From: Echinococcus granulosus | Lineage: Eukaryota > Platyhelminthes > Cestoda > Cyclophyllidea > Taeniidae | Reading direction: 5' to 3' | DNA: 64,000 bases | Assembly (NCBI RefSeq): GCF_000524195.1 | Contig: NW_020170393.1 | Coordinates: forward strand, 864,737 to 928,736 | Shown here: piece after piece, positions 24,101 through 39,100 of the stretch | How the letters are laid out: every line of letters begins with the position of its first letter | Position numbering within the stretch: position 1 is the stretch's first letter | Notes under the pieces: model-generated | Told to the model about the DNA's origin: nothing | The model's database searches: none | What the model saw: only the letters and a program-made list of their open reading frames with translations | Made by a program: the position numbers and the translations under genes

Positions 24101-27100
24101 GTAGCCTTTTTGACCCAGTCTAAGAACTTTAAGGTCTTCAGCGTAGCGCGTCTTAATCCATTTAATACCTTGTAATTGGGGATCTACAAGGAGAGGCCAA
24201 CGCTCCGAAGAGGTAAGTATAGCAGCGTTCTCCACTGAAAACCGGTCGCTGGGCAGTCCCTCATTGTTCCACTTTGCTACAAGTGCATCATCCACCAGTA
24301 AAGAAAGCGGGTCAAGGTCAGGTGTCATCGGAACTGCGGGCTGTAGAGTTTTCAGAAAGGGCATCCACAATTTGTCAAGTAAATCGGATCGGTACTTTTT
24401 AGTGAGGTAGCCAAGATAGGACAGGAAGGCGGCGGTTATGAGGACATCTCCAGGAAGGCATGAGGCCTGAACATTGTGCTCTTCGATCTGTTGCGACCAC
24501 CGAAGCTTCTCCGAGGCGAGACCGCCTACAAGGCGATTGGCCAAGTCGATGGTTTTTTTTGTGTTGTCTGCCTCGTCCTGACACTTCTGCTTCTCAGTCT
24601 TGGCGTTTTCAAAGTTGACAGTCAACTCCGCTAACTTACTCTCTAGGTGGCCAATCTCTTCTCGAATTTTATCCAAAGCCTCGGTGGCACCTTGCAACTC
24701 CTTGTTGGCCTCGTCCAAAGCCTCTCGCTTGGGTTTCACTACACAGAAGACCTCATGAAATTTGACTATGTTGATGACCCACGAGCAGAGTCCGGCAGCA
24801 GCGAGAGATTTACTGCGAACTAGATTAGGGTCGAATTCGGGGTCCTTCAGATACTCGGCTACAGCTTTTAGCGAGTTCTCATGCATATTTTCCTTGTCAT
24901 AGTTGATCAGATTATCAAGAAACTGGTCTATCTTACTCATCATTCCGGCCTTGGCGGTTTTCCAACTGCGATCTTTGGGTACTCGACCTTGTGGAGCCAG
25001 GAGACAAGCGACAGCGGCGACAACTTTAACAACAGCCGGCGGTGGCGTGCCAAAAGACTTCATTTCCGTCAGGTTACTCTTATTTAGTGTATTTAGGGCC
25101 TCCTGGGCAGCCACAAGTGCCGGCTCGGCCTTAGCAAGGTCTACCTCACATTCCCGCTGTTTGACTGAAACTTCTGCTCGAATCTTTGCCACCTTCTTTT
25201 CCTCCTCATCAGCTACCGCCTTCTCGGCAACCACTTTCTCTGTCTCCGCGCTAACAATAGCCAGCAACTTGTTGGCATCCTCATTTTTCTCAGCTAGTGC
25301 GACCTCCTGAGTGGCTAATTTTGCTTTCAGATCGTCAACCTGTTGAGCAGTGCTTTCCAGCTTTTGCAAGCCATTTTCTAAACGGGCAATGTTACCTCGA
25401 ATCTCCTCGTCTCGTCTATTTAACATGTTTTCATACAAGTGAATCTGTTCTAGAAAAGACTTGGGAGTGGTGTAATTGTAGCGCTTCTCGTTGGTTAAGT
25501 AGTCTCTGCTCACATCATTCACCGTCTTATGCACATGAGACATGAATGTAGAAATGGGTTCACATAGGGCTGGATCAAGAAGGCTAATTTCAGACACAAA
25601 TCGCTTCGATACAGAGAGCAAGGCTTCTTCTGGCCACTCATGGAACCAGTCGATGGTTGTGCAGTTGACCAGCGCTGGAAAACGCCTAGCACGCATACGA
25701 AGCTTCGGGCCGACTGGGGAGAAACATAGAACCACTTTTAGCGTTCGTCTGACCTTGTTGATGAAAAACTGCCAGCAATTCTCCCTGGTATCCAGAATAC
25801 CTGCAGCCTTCGTTTCTGATTGAACAGCAGAAATAATCTCCTCCACCTCATCGTCAGCGAAGAGATCAGGAATCTCTCCCGATGCTAGTAGATAATTTAT
25901 TATCACAAGGAACTTTTCTTCTAATACTTGGGCATCAGTAAGAAGAAACACGGTTCCGACGTTTTTGAGTCCTGCCTTTCGATACAGCGCAGCCAGATCG
26001 GCTTTTAAGTCGGTGACAGAGTAGCCCTTCCTGGCGACAATCTGAAAGACCTCGAGAGAACTGATGAACGCAGCCAGGCGTGAAAGTGATTGCTTACCCG
26101 AACCACCGATTCCAACCAGTAGAGCATTGCCTCGTGGTGATTCAAGAATACGATCAATTCTCAGAATATGTTCAATCGCATCCTCAAAGAGGACAAGATT
26201 CATAGCGGCGTACATCTCATTGTAATTTACCAACGCGTCATTTAACAGCTTTGCTAGGGTATCATTTGACTCCACCGGAAGGTAACGAGGATCATTAAAA
26301 CCCTGAATAAAGTGACAGTAGAGGAGGGGCTTGGAGAAGATGACACTCTCCTCGACGTCTAACTCTGTGAAATGCTTAATGACAAAATCATGCAGGAGCT
26401 TGTCAAAGGCGGTCTGATCAGATGCATCTGTCAACTTGTCCGCGTAGACCCGCTCAGTTTCATGAATCCAGAGACGCAGCAAATCGAGTGGAGCCTTAAG
26501 ACACTCATCTTTCGAAAATAAGAGGCCCTGATAGGAAAAAAAATTTTCAAGCAGATCTACTGTTCTTCGTATCAATACATGGGTATTTTGACAAGGAAAG
26601 ATTTGATAAACAATTTTACTAACCTGAAAAACATTTGTGAGATCACGTAAGTTGAAAACGTAGTGAAACTTCAAAGCAGTTGGTAAGAATGTGGCCGTTA
26701 TTCGGGCATGGAAGTCAACGGCTAGGCCAGTGAGGCTGGAGGCTAGGCGCTGCACGATTTGTGGAAAATCTGCAGAAGGCAGTTGAAGATGTTGCGAGAG
26801 GATGGAGTTGTAGATTGAGTGAACAGCATCTCTTCCTGGAAAACTGATATTAAAGATGGCAAAGTGACGCTGAAGTGAAGAGGAGGAACAGCATTAGGTG
26901 ACTCAGTACGTGGCAGGCTGAGAGAGAGAGGGAGTGTGGAAGATGTGTACCTGCAGTCGTGAATCAATGGTGAAACTACCCGCCGTGGGATTCATGCAGG
27001 TCACATACTGGGCGTTAGTGACCTCCTTCAATGTGAGTTTGGCCCGATCGTACCAATGCGAGTGGTTAATGTGTTGTCGGATCAGGGTATGCGGCTGCAC

Positions 27101-30100
27101 CGTAAAGTAGGCGTCCACTTCTGGCATGTTTAGGTCATCGATGAAGTAGATAAGGCGTTTGCTACCCGGTGGACCGTAGCAACGACCAGTTTTCTTTTCC
27201 AGTGGTTTCTCCAACACTCGCTGGAGCATCTCGCTTGTGGTGTAGAAATTCAAGGGCACATTAACCACAAGAAAATCCTCTCCAAGGTCCCGAAGCAGAT
27301 TCTGCACCAGAACGGTCTTTCCGGTCCCTGCACCCCCGACCAGCATGACGGGTCGACGAGCTGCGACTAGAAGATTGAGGAAGTATCGAATTCGCGCCGT
27401 CTCCGTAGTCGACACATGCGCCGTCTAGAAGGAAGTGATGAATGCTTTAAATCCGTTCACGAAGACATCTTCACGGTTTGTTCCAACGATGAAAAAAACG
27501 TTCTTCACCGATAAACCAGAAGTCTTTAGATTATTTCAACTGAATTATTTAAGAAATTTTAAGGTAATGACGTACCTGTAGCGGTTCATTTGGATCTAGA
27601 ATGAATTGTTCAACCTTCTTACTCCACGGTTCAAACTTCTTGGTCTCCGGATCGAGATAGAAATCAAACACCGTGGCACCCGAGGTGGCAGGAAACTTAA
27701 CAGATTTGAATTCCTCGATCCACCACTTGGAAAACTCCACCCTGTGATCAACCAACTGGTCCTGTGCCAAGGCGCCCCCAAAGGCCCAAACAGCGCAAAA
27801 TACAAAGAAGGCCTCGTAAACCTCCTTGGGTGTATCAGGAGGCGTGTTTGTGGGGGTGAGGTGAACCTCCAGCAGGTGACACAGGGTCTGCACATGGCCC
27901 AACTCGACTAATGGCACAGTGGTCTTAAACCGCGTTCGAAGGGCCTCCAGGCAGATTGGAACGTAGGTTTCAATGAGAAATCCTATATTAGCCTGCTCAG
28001 AACGGTTGTCACGGGAGGCCAACCAGGAGTAGACATACGGTGCCCATCCCAGGTCCTAAAATACGATTTGAAATAGCAAAAGTCCTTACAAAATCATCCA
28101 ACAGAGTCACTCGATTTGCAAATAGGAAGTAGCCAGTTGGAAGATGGTAATTGCACATACTCAAAGTTAAATGCAATGCTGACCTGAGGATTGACGAAAA
28201 GAATGCCAGCCCGAGAGACAGTTGCTGGTGTGGCTGTTTTCAAGTGGCTAATTTCAAAAACGAGTCGCATGCTAGGTGTCAATGGAATTCTCTCGTTGCT
28301 AGCCAGGGTGAGGACCTTGTTATCATCCATCACAGTATTCAGGGATTCAATCCACATGGGGTCGATATCACCATCCAGCACTATCCATTTGGGTCCATCA
28401 TGCTTCAGTCTGGAAAGGTCCCGCATCACTACTGAAAACAGACCGTCTTTCCATTCTCTAGTAGCGGGATTTATGACGCCGAAGAGTTCATCGTTGGTCA
28501 CTGCTTTTGGATCCAAATCCACCGCGACAGGTTTCTTCTTCAAGTTCTGGTTCGCCCTAAACAGGGCGCGCCAAATCATAGATTTCCCAGTGCCTGCATT
28601 GCCGAGAACGAAAACTGAGTGACGAACAGCGAGCAATTCCTGCAGTTGCACAGCTTTGAGAACAAAATTTTCTTCGGGTTGTAGTTTCAAATCCACGGCA
28701 GCTTTTCGTACCTCTTCTTCAAAAGCTAAATCTCTCTTCCGTGGCACGTCCATTGATGGAAAAAGATCGGTAATCAGACCCATAAAGACGGGCAAATCAT
28801 CTGAGGCGATTTTGGGCGTATTGAAATCACGAAGAGCTCGCATTAGAACTTCCTTTTCTGGGCGAGTAGGATCGCCTCGTTTGAGCGAGCCGGCAACCAC
28901 CAGAACCGACTTGATAGCTCGTAGGCCCCAATCGTAATGATCCTGCTTGGAAAGCAGCTCCTTAGCCAGTCCATATAGGGTAATGAATTTTCGGGCCAAA
29001 AGACGAGCTTCCATGAAACCCTCCGCTACCAGCATGATCTCACAGATGAGCTCGAAGTCGGGCACCACCATGGCGCAGGGTCGGAAGAGGGCCTTCAGGT
29101 TCTCTGGCAACTCGGTGCGACCCGCGTAGCCGGGGTTCATAGTAATAAAAATGCCCACAGTGGGATTGAGGCTGATCTCCTCGCCAAGGAAATTGAAGCG
29201 GACGCACTTGTTCCTGACAGCGTCTTGGATGCACTTCACCTGCACTGCCACCACTGAAAGCACGTCAATGGAGATACGGTTGAACTCATCGAAGCAGCCC
29301 CATGAACCGGACTGAGCGAGGCCCTTGTAGATATTTCCAACAGACTTGTAGTCCATTTGCTCAGAGCAATTAAAAACGTAGACCATTATGCCGAGGGCAC
29401 GGCCCAGGTCCTTTGTGGTCTCGGTTTTGCCTAGGTTGGGAAAAACTACCTTAGTCAACAGTACAAGCAAAGCAAATCCTCTTTTACGGCCACTTTTAGC
29501 TCAAAACTGTCCGCCTCCATCCCAAACTGCCGACCTAGTCGTCACAACTCGATTTCTTAGTAAACGCGTTAAAAGTGTCATTTCGTTAAAGACGATCCGA
29601 TTCCGGCCAGATGATTCGTTATCGATGCTACTAATTACAATACTAGGGATTATTCAAAGACAAACATAACAAAGATAAAAAGAATAGAGAACTTGCCAGT
29701 TCCCGCAGGTCCCGCCGGGGCACCGGACATGAAGAGATGGAGAGACTGGGTGAGAGTGATGTAGCAGCGATCAGTAAGCGGAGTGATGACAAGCCGTGGC
29801 GTGTTGCCGAGGTATTCATAAGCGTAGCGGAACTGGGCGTCACAGATGCTAGCGAAGCAATCGTTCACCTCCTCATCCCATCGGTGTCGCAGTTGGCTGA
29901 GCCACTCAAAGGCGTTGCGTTCCATCACCTTCTGCGTGATCAGTCGCGCTACCACGTCGCGATTGTGCACCTCGATGGTGCAGATGGTCATTACCTTCTG
30001 CCGCTCCTGTGGACTCAGCTCTCTTACCAGCAGGGTGATAAGCGCGTTTAATTGGGTGATCTGCTTTTTGTTAAAGAATTTCAGTGCGTTCTCATAGCCC

Positions 30101-33100
30101 TCCTCCAATTGGGCAAAGTTGAGATTCACTTCTGCCACCCAGCCTATCTGACAGCCGGCCAGGGAGACCTGGGCGGGATAATCAAAAATCCACTGTTCGC
30201 GGGGTTTTTCCTCAAAGTTGGTCACGCAATGATGGAGATTGTGCAATAAGGTGGCTCGCATCTCCTCTAGCACTCGATTTAGCCATACTTCAACTTTACC
30301 GTCGAGAGAGCATTCCTTTGATAACTGCACTACCTCCCCATCCTTCGCTTTCATCGATGTTGCAGTTTTGGTATTCGTTTTTAAATCAACACTGGCGATA
30401 CTGTCAAAGAGTTTTGACAGGTGAGGTATGACTTTAATAGGCTCATTTCCATTGGCTAAAATATCGAGTAGATCAGTAGGTGAAATGAAGTAGAAGCGTG
30501 GGAAAGCCAGACGCTTTGTGTCGAGGTAATCTGCAAGTGCCTTTTCGCAAAGACTCAGACTTTCCTTAAGACTTTCGAGACGACCAGATAAACCAGGTAG
30601 ATGCGTGGCTTCAATGATGTTTGTCCCTCTTTGCCCGATATATCCAACAATCTGTCTGAACTCCTCGTCGATTTTATCAAATCTCTTAGAGTCTTCTGGC
30701 AGTTGTTCGCGGATGTCCTCTGAGCTGAGGAAAATTGCCTCCAGGTATGCCCACGTTCTTTGGACTTCTGACCAAAGACCGATAACATAGTCGGTGGTTG
30801 TGAGTTTCCTCTGCCAATCCGCGATTTGATCTCGGAAGAAATCAACGTGCTTTGAGGTGACCATATTTTGCAGCTGCACTTGGTTCTCCTCAAGTACTTC
30901 CACTGTCTCCTGACTGACTTTAAACAACTTCAAATTTCTTCTTGGATGTTGCTCTATCTCAAACGACATCTGACTCCAGGTTTGGCCTAGTTCCTTCAGC
31001 ACTTTCTCCATGGAGGCCTCTTTCATGGCCTTATCGACAAGAGTGTGTACTTCCTCCTCGTAGTTGTGCAGCTTCAGAGCTAGAAGTTCCGCAAGGACAG
31101 TGTTCTCGTTCATGACAAAACGGACTCCAGTGGTTGACATCAGTTGCGACCAGTGGCGTCCCCGGATAGCCGAGTTCTGCAGCTCATTCACAGCTCTTAA
31201 TGAAGTCATCATATTGTGAACCTCAGCTTCAATACCAAGAAAGACAGGCCAGGCTCGAACTTCCTTGTCAAGACGACGGAGATCCTTTACGGAGAACTGC
31301 TTCAGCGTGAGATCCATCTCATCTACACTGATGAGACGCCATGGAGTGTCGTACCATCCGGCTATGGTGGAGTGAATGAAGAACACCCAATCCCAGACAG
31401 TTTTTAGGAGACGAATGTCAAGTCGACAGCTGGCTAGCTGACGATACTCTGGCAGAGCAACTTCAAACAGCTGAGCTTGTCTTTTGAGTCTCGTGAGTTC
31501 CTCCTCCATTTGGCTTATGGCTACATTTTCCTGAATGGTAAAATTAACGAATGCAGGTCATTTACCTTTAATTTGTGAAAATAAAGATATTTTTAGCAGA
31601 TGTCTGTAGGAATATACGCTTGATGCATAGGTGTGTGTCCTCTCAACTCGTTATGGTAGTCGCTACATTTTCAAGGGCTTCCTAAATGAAATGTGTACTC
31701 CAAGTTTGCCTATGCTATTCGTCGCAGGGACGATTTGGTACTTGGCGATTTGCGCTGTGTTGTCAAACGTTGCCAAGATCACCGTGATTGACACCCAACA
31801 ATTGCATTGCCATGGGCAGAAATGTAAATGCGACTTCATTATTCATGTATGGAAACGGGCTCGTAACAATGCTAGTCACATGCAAAGCGTGGCCAAAACC
31901 AACAACAAACTTATTGACATTGAGTATTTCAAATCACAATATGCTCAATTATGAATGTGGAAGGGATATCTGGTTAACCTTCTGTACCCTGAATCCAAAA
32001 TCTCCCACCACTTAGTCATTTAACAAGACAACAGATCACTTGTCAGTCTTTGGATGCGTAGGCATCGGTATGACATTCATACACCGTATCACTAACAAGT
32101 GTTTGAATGGATAACTTGAGTTTCATTTCACCGAGGCGGTGTTTATGAGTGCTTGGAAGGAATGGGAAACCACTCTACTTTCCACCAAATAGAAATATGA
32201 TAGCAAGCTATCAAGTAGTGATTGAATATCAGCCACTCGCCTATGTGGGCATACCTTGTCTAGCACGGTGTAGGGCTCCTCGCACTCATATTGGAAGGGC
32301 GTAATTTTGAGGAAATCCTCGCGATACTTGTGCTGCACCGCCTCGAATTCTGTTGCCCACTTCCGCACCTTCGCTACCTCCACCGATTGCAACGGTGCCA
32401 CCACCTGCTTCATCAACACAACCCTCTTCTTCAAGTTGCTCCACTTCTTGGGCAGCTCCTGGAGGAATCAAAGTCACTTTCACGCCAACGGTGATAAAAA
32501 ATTCCTTTTATCAGACAAACATTTATTCAAATGAGTGTAACCCGTATGGCTCACGGCTATAAGGAAGGGATCGGTTTAATTTACCACTTCAATGATTATA
32601 TTTGGTGAAATCGAAACAACCAGACTCTCTTATAAAGAAAATTCCCCACTAGATACCTGAATGGCTCGCTATTTTCGAAATAATAAACAAGAATGGCAAA
32701 AACTTGCGTACCTCGAGGAGAAGTTGGATTTCTGGAGACACCTCCTGGCCGTAGGACTTTAGCAAATCAGTAGTTTGCTTCAGCGGTTCAAACATCGAGT
32801 CGGTGGTAGGTTGGCGGACCTTTACGGCACCGAGGCAGCTCATCGCTTCCACTAGACGGTCGTAGTCACCGGGTTCCGGATCTTTCTGTAGCATCTGGGC
32901 CGAATCCTGATTTAATTAGGCGAAAAAGTAACCACAGTAAGCTCAAATCGCCCAGACTTTGGTACGCGTCTAAGGTACTTTCAGTCCTGTGGGTAAAGCT
33001 TCATATTTAAGGGGGAGGTTAGATGGCCAACTGTCCAGGGCCCTGCTTATTGTGAATAACCCGCCCCAAGTACGTCTCTTTTACTGGCATATCATCGTCT

Positions 33101-36100
33101 CTTGTGGGCCTCCAGAGCAGGAATATAGCCACCTTTAAGTGGGAGCTATTTTTAGCATGGAACTGCAGGCACTAAACCAATAAAGCTCTTGTGGGAATGT
33201 AAGGATCAACTATCTCAAAGGCCAGTATAGAATTCAGCCCAAAAGCGTTCTTGAATGAAGCGACCTACCTTGATGAAATCATCCAGGTCGCTTAAACTGT
33301 TGGTCACAAATTTGACCAAGTAGTTCTTGAACAGGAGGCTCCACCGTTTCACGCAGTTGGTCAAGCCCTGTTTGAATGGCTTGGCGTTGATTTTGAACCA
33401 GGGTTCTACAAGGACGATCTCCTTCATTTCGTTGATCTGAAATTATTTCACAATTACCCTTAGTTCTTAGGAGAGGCTCTGCAAGATAACGCCAAATCTA
33501 ATGTCCTACCTCTGCGTAAATGGCCTCATATTCGTCTATTTTATTCTTGAACCGCTTCAGAGAAAGCGCTGAATGCGAGTCATCGGACTTGCTGTTCTCT
33601 TCGTTAAGAAAGTCTTTTAAACTTGCCTCTCTGTTGTCTGTCCAGAGGTAGGCAAATCGTTCCAGGCTGTCATTGTATTCTCGCGCGCCCTGCACTGCGA
33701 TCTCCACTCTCTCAATAAAAGTCTGTCTCAGCTCTTCCAACTCCATATTCTTCCTGATCGGAGCCTTTCGAGAACAGATAAAATGTCCATTATCAGTTTT
33801 AACAACATTTTCGAGCCATCCGATTTTGAGGCTACTTCAATCAAGTTATGAGACAAATTTCGACATTATGGGGGTTGGCAGAAAGCAAGATGCTTTAAGG
33901 CTGTACAGAAACTCACGAACCTCGTAAGTCGGACCTTCCTCATCCTGTGAGACGACTCGGTTCATCTGATCTGCCTGCTTGTAGACATCCTCCAATATCG
34001 CATTGCATACATCGAAGAAAGTAGAGTTAGGTCCTTGCTCAAGAGCTGGCACGAAACTTATTCCGGAGATCTTAAAAAAGCAATCTAAATAGACTGTGAA
34101 TTCCATATTCAGTCAACCATATCTTATGCAATCTATGGGAGTAGCTTAAAACTCACCGTTAGATCCATCCGTATTTCAAAAAGAGGATGAATCTCCGAAC
34201 TCTCTTTGTTAGTTTCCGATAAGAGGTAGTCGAGAGAACAGCGAATTGTCTCCACAAAACCTTCGGTGATGATGACGTCTACGTCTTCCACGTAGACATT
34301 CCACGCCGCTGAGCCAATCTCAGTTCTGAAGAGTTTACGGTTAGTCTAAAAAGCGCAACAGTGGGCCCTTAAAGACCCTCTGAAGATAAGCGGGGACAAG
34401 GCTTACAAGTTGACATAGCTAAAGTTGTGTACTAAACCAGCGTCTACCGTTTGATTACCTCCAGTAGAGCAGATATTTTTTCGCCCGCTTCCCTGATTTC
34501 CGCATTGCGTTTTTCGGCGTTGCCATTCCTCTCAAGCAGATTATCCGCCTTGCCGTCGCGCCTTTCAAATAACGGGGCATGTGTCCATGTTTCCATAAGC
34601 TTGCAAATCGTATCCAAATTCACCTCCGCTTCTCTAACCCGCTGGTAAATGTCATTCACCGCGTTACGTGTGGATTTTATATGCTCCCATGTCCCTGAAA
34701 TTGACAGTTTGAAAGGCAAAAAAGATTGAATGAACGGGAGGCAAGATGAATTTATGGTAGTAGTTTGTGGAGAGCGATCGGTGGTTCGCACCCTAGTGAA
34801 GCCGTTCATCGCTCCAGTGGAACGGTCTCTTTAAATGCTTACTTGACTACACAAGCTTATTTAGTTTCCAGCTTTCTTAGGCCACTTGGGTCTCACCACG
34901 CCTTCAGAGCGAACTCGGGTGTATGCAAAGCTACCCGGCCTGATGGTGTGAAAATAAGTCGATGTCCTGAGGAGGAATATCAAATTTGCTTGAATTCGTC
35001 TAAGCCAAACGAGTGGACAATGTATTGGGATGGTGTGTTGACCTACCTGCGTCGGACCAGAGCAGCTTTGTAGCGCTCTTTTGCAGTAGACGTTCTACTT
35101 CAACTAAGTCGGTGGAAACTAAGGCGATCACATTGTTGGCAATTCTCGTACGCAAATGTGTGTGTTTCGCTACCAAGGCGTCCAAAGTGAGCTTGTACCT
35201 TCGCAGCATTTCACGATGCTCAAAGAGCCTCAGTGCCGCGTCTGGTATGTTGGTACCGGCCAGTGAAAGGAGATACTTCACTTCGCATAGCGTTGTGGTC
35301 AGCTGAAAGGTATATCATGACCGTAGTAATAGCATATTTGGATTGTCCCATTACTTAGGCAGCTTTAAAGGTAGGTATGCAATATCCGCACGCTCATTCA
35401 GGACATGAAGTGTGCGTACAATACGATTTACCTCCGAACTCAAGTTGACCTCGAATAAACCGGTGCCCTGAACACAGGTAAGCAGAGGTTGGGAGAGTCC
35501 GCCTTCACAGATGCCTGGAATGTTCTTCGCCCAGTACTTGAACACGCGTTCATCATTTCTAAAGAGAATTAGACAATTTTACAAACAGCCTCATGCATTT
35601 GCAGGCTCTTCAGCCAGTTCACACTGAGCACTTACTCAACCAATTTGTCCTGCAGACGAGATATTATCTTTCGCATTCGGTTGGCATGCTTGGAACGCAT
35701 TGTGCTAGAGGAAATTTGAGAGCAAAGTCTCTTTTTGGCAAATACACCCCAAACAGGTTAAATTTGGAAAATGCATTATTCTCTGAAATCAGTCATTATC
35801 CCTTCAGAATGATTTAATCGTGTAATTTTTAGTTCTCAAACTCACCAAAGTAAAACTGGTGAGTTTTGAGGTAGTTTTAAGTACTTGCCCGTCGCAAAGA
35901 GTCAAATAGGTAGATAAGCAGCGTTATCAAGGGTTTCAGCATAAATTGTCTCTACTTTACGGCGGTCTCTTGAAACGTGACCATCCTCATTATCAATGGG
36001 AGGGAGAAGGAAGGGGAGAGCTCACGGATGTTCTATCCCATTAAGAATAGCTTTAGAGGCGTCCAGACGTCGGTAGATTTCTGAGGACCACATCAAGCGC

Positions 36101-39100
36101 CCAGCCACTGGAGGCATATTCTTACAGCCCAGTGGAGCTGTCAGACTGCATGCGGGGTTTGCTCGTCTCTGAGGAGTGTTGGGGCGCTTTATCACAGCCG
36201 CATTACTTGTCTGGGCTGAGAGGATGAAGATGGACAAGTGGGGTAATAGCGTAACAGAACCGGACGGGGTTAAATACCCGATCAGCCATGCACTTACAAC
36301 TTTTACGAGCATTCACTGGTGATTCAGGCACTGTTGTAGCATTCTTCGCTATTCTGGGAGTATCTTAACGAGATGAACAAGTTTTTTTCTGCAAACTTTA
36401 TAACTAATATGTAATCACCACTTCCCAAGTGTCCACTGTAATACGTCTTCACTGAACTTACTCAACAAATCTCATTGGCAAAGTTACCATGTCATTGGAT
36501 TTATCATAATCTTTTAATTAGTCGCTGTTACATGACTATGGAAATGGGTCTGTGACGCGGCCCGTTGGAATGCTCATCGGTGGGCGTGAACCTGCAGGTC
36601 GCGTGCGATGCACCCCCTTGAACATCATATCAGCCGGCTGAAGGATCAACTAGGAGGTGTGCCTCGAGGTGCGTTGCAAAGTAGATGAGAAATAAACTAT
36701 TTAAACCGCCATTTTTCATATTCATTATATCGCATAGAAGGTTATAACTACGTCAGTACATTTTTCAATTGTATGCTTGACAAGGCTAGCCATTTTTGTC
36801 CCCTTGATTTAACCTCCTTGATAGTAGTATGTAACCTCTTGACTTGTGCCTCAAGAATCCCTTGTCGACCTTGAAGCTACATAAATTCGAAACTCCTGTG
36901 CCTTACAACACCCCGTTGGTAATTCTAGCGCGAAGAGGACAAATACTGCTTACCTGGATTTGCTGCCACTGGTAAAGGTGAACGTCTCGATGGCCTAATA
37001 CCTTTCAATGGCTGTGGAGTACCTAGGTAAAGTGTTTCATGAAGACTATGAAGATTTAGAGAAATAAGCATTTGAATATACTGAAAGCAACAACCTGTTG
37101 GCCACTGATACACCACTTTTAGGGTACAAAAATAAGAATACAAGTAACTTAAGTCATTAAACAGCTAGATAACCTCGAAAACTGCTGAAATTTTACGACG
37201 GCAAACTCTTCAAACCATTCAAACTCTGATATACTCTGAAGAATTCGAAGGGAAAGGAAAAAGTGATCCAGACAACTATCGACCACTACGTACCTCTATT
37301 AGCATCCGCAATTACCGCAGATTCAACTGCTCCTCCAGTACTTTTTGCAGATCGAGGCGTGTCTTGATAGAAAGCCAATATTCTTGATTAAATACTGTTA
37401 TAAAGTGAGGTGTTTGTGTTGGTGCATCAAATAACGACTGAGTACAATAAAGGAAGGTGAACGACGAATAAAAGTGTTGAAGAGTGAGCCACCTGTTAGC
37501 GATGACGTTAGGTCCGAGCTCCAAGCCTACCTGTGTTTGCCACGCCGAGCGAGGTCGAACGTTTCGGTCGTTTGATAATTTTTGCCAGTCCCGTGGTCAG
37601 TGCAGGAGTTAATATGCTCCTCTTTCGAGTGGCTGGTGTGAAAATACAGGCAGTAATGCATTGAGGAGTTCGCATACATTAATCTCGGGTGTGGATAGTT
37701 CGTGTGTAGAAGATGATGTTGTGAAAGAATGATGTAAAAGCCCATGTTTCAAAAGATATGGTGTGACCAAGGATCTCTAGTAATGGCAGTAGTCCTGTTA
37801 TTAAAAACCTCTATTCAGTAAAGCTAAACGGTTCTCTGCATGGCCAAAAGACATGTCAACCGATTTTATTTACCTTTAGTGCAGAGACCGTGTTATACAG
37901 AAGTTAAAGTAACAAATGATGTTTGGGCTTACATCTAATGTCTTCGGCACACATCGAAGAGTCGAGTGTTCTTGCACTGGTAGCTGATCTAGGTGTATCT
38001 TAATGGAAAAGATACGTTTAAAAAGATTTTATGCTTATCTCCTTGTGTGTATGCTTAATCAAGATATAGTGTGTATTTGTCCGTATCACTTTATACTTTA
38101 TAATGCGAGGTAGGCAGTTGCACCAACGAAAGTTTCAACGGTTTATATGAACCGGGAACATTGCACTTTTTAAAGGCTGGGGATTGGTAGGATGGTGAAG
38201 TCTGAAGACGTGAGCATCAAGTGAATTGATTCACCGAATAAATAATGTCCTCACTTGACACGGATGACACTGCTGTGATAGATTACTTATTACTTTAGCT
38301 TTCAGTTTTGGTGACAAGCCGCTTAAGGGCTTTGCCAGTGCACCTCTCACAGTCGGCCTGGCCTTTGGGCCATGCCAGCAGCCCCGAGCCCTGCCCTACG
38401 TCGACAATATATGTTCTGCCCCAGCATTATGTCTTTGTTTACGTTCATGGAAGTCCTGGAGCGTTTTATTGGTGGCAGATAAGAGCAAGCCCGATCTTAA
38501 AAGATAACCATTCCGATTTTAACTGCTAGTTGATAAATCTTAGCGTAACGAAAGAAGGTTTCATGCTGCGGATGGAAGAATCGGTGACGGTTCACGACAG
38601 AAGGACTGAAAATGACGTCGAACTTTGATAACTACCTCACTCCCGTTTTCCACAGGAATGCCATTAGCAACTGAAGCGATACTAGAGGTGGCCGTGAACC
38701 ACCTAGAAAAGCTCATAATGAGTTGTCTACCGTAGCTGCACGAAGATGTCGATCAAGTGAACGGGCGAAACCTCCTCCACTTCTTTACAAGCTGCACGGA
38801 ACCTAGATAGTATGGCTGGGCAGCTCTGAAGTGGGAACAACGTGGAAGGGAGGAGTAGGCGAGAAACCCTATTCCACGGAACTACCTTCAATCCCGTCCT
38901 TTATTGTTTGACTCTGCCTTTAGACCGGTATCCTAAAGACTACTGATTGATATGCATGATGGTCAGCACATTTTCCTTTCCTCCAATACACTTTCCATAG
39001 GGAATGAAACTTAAAATCCAGTTGTAATCATATATCTTCCCAGTTGTATGGGTATTTGATAAATGGCGCAGTTGGTTCGAGGTTACCGTTTTTCTTATAG

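Noticed and set aside
26528..26623. Insertion of 32 residues before dynein AAA4 as coding sequence
   Set aside because: It has donor and acceptor signals, and its removal restores the conserved junction; treated as an intron.
31631..31954. 107-codon plus-strand frame
   Set aside because: Lies in a dynein intron (31,531-32,254) and matches no family; probably chance.
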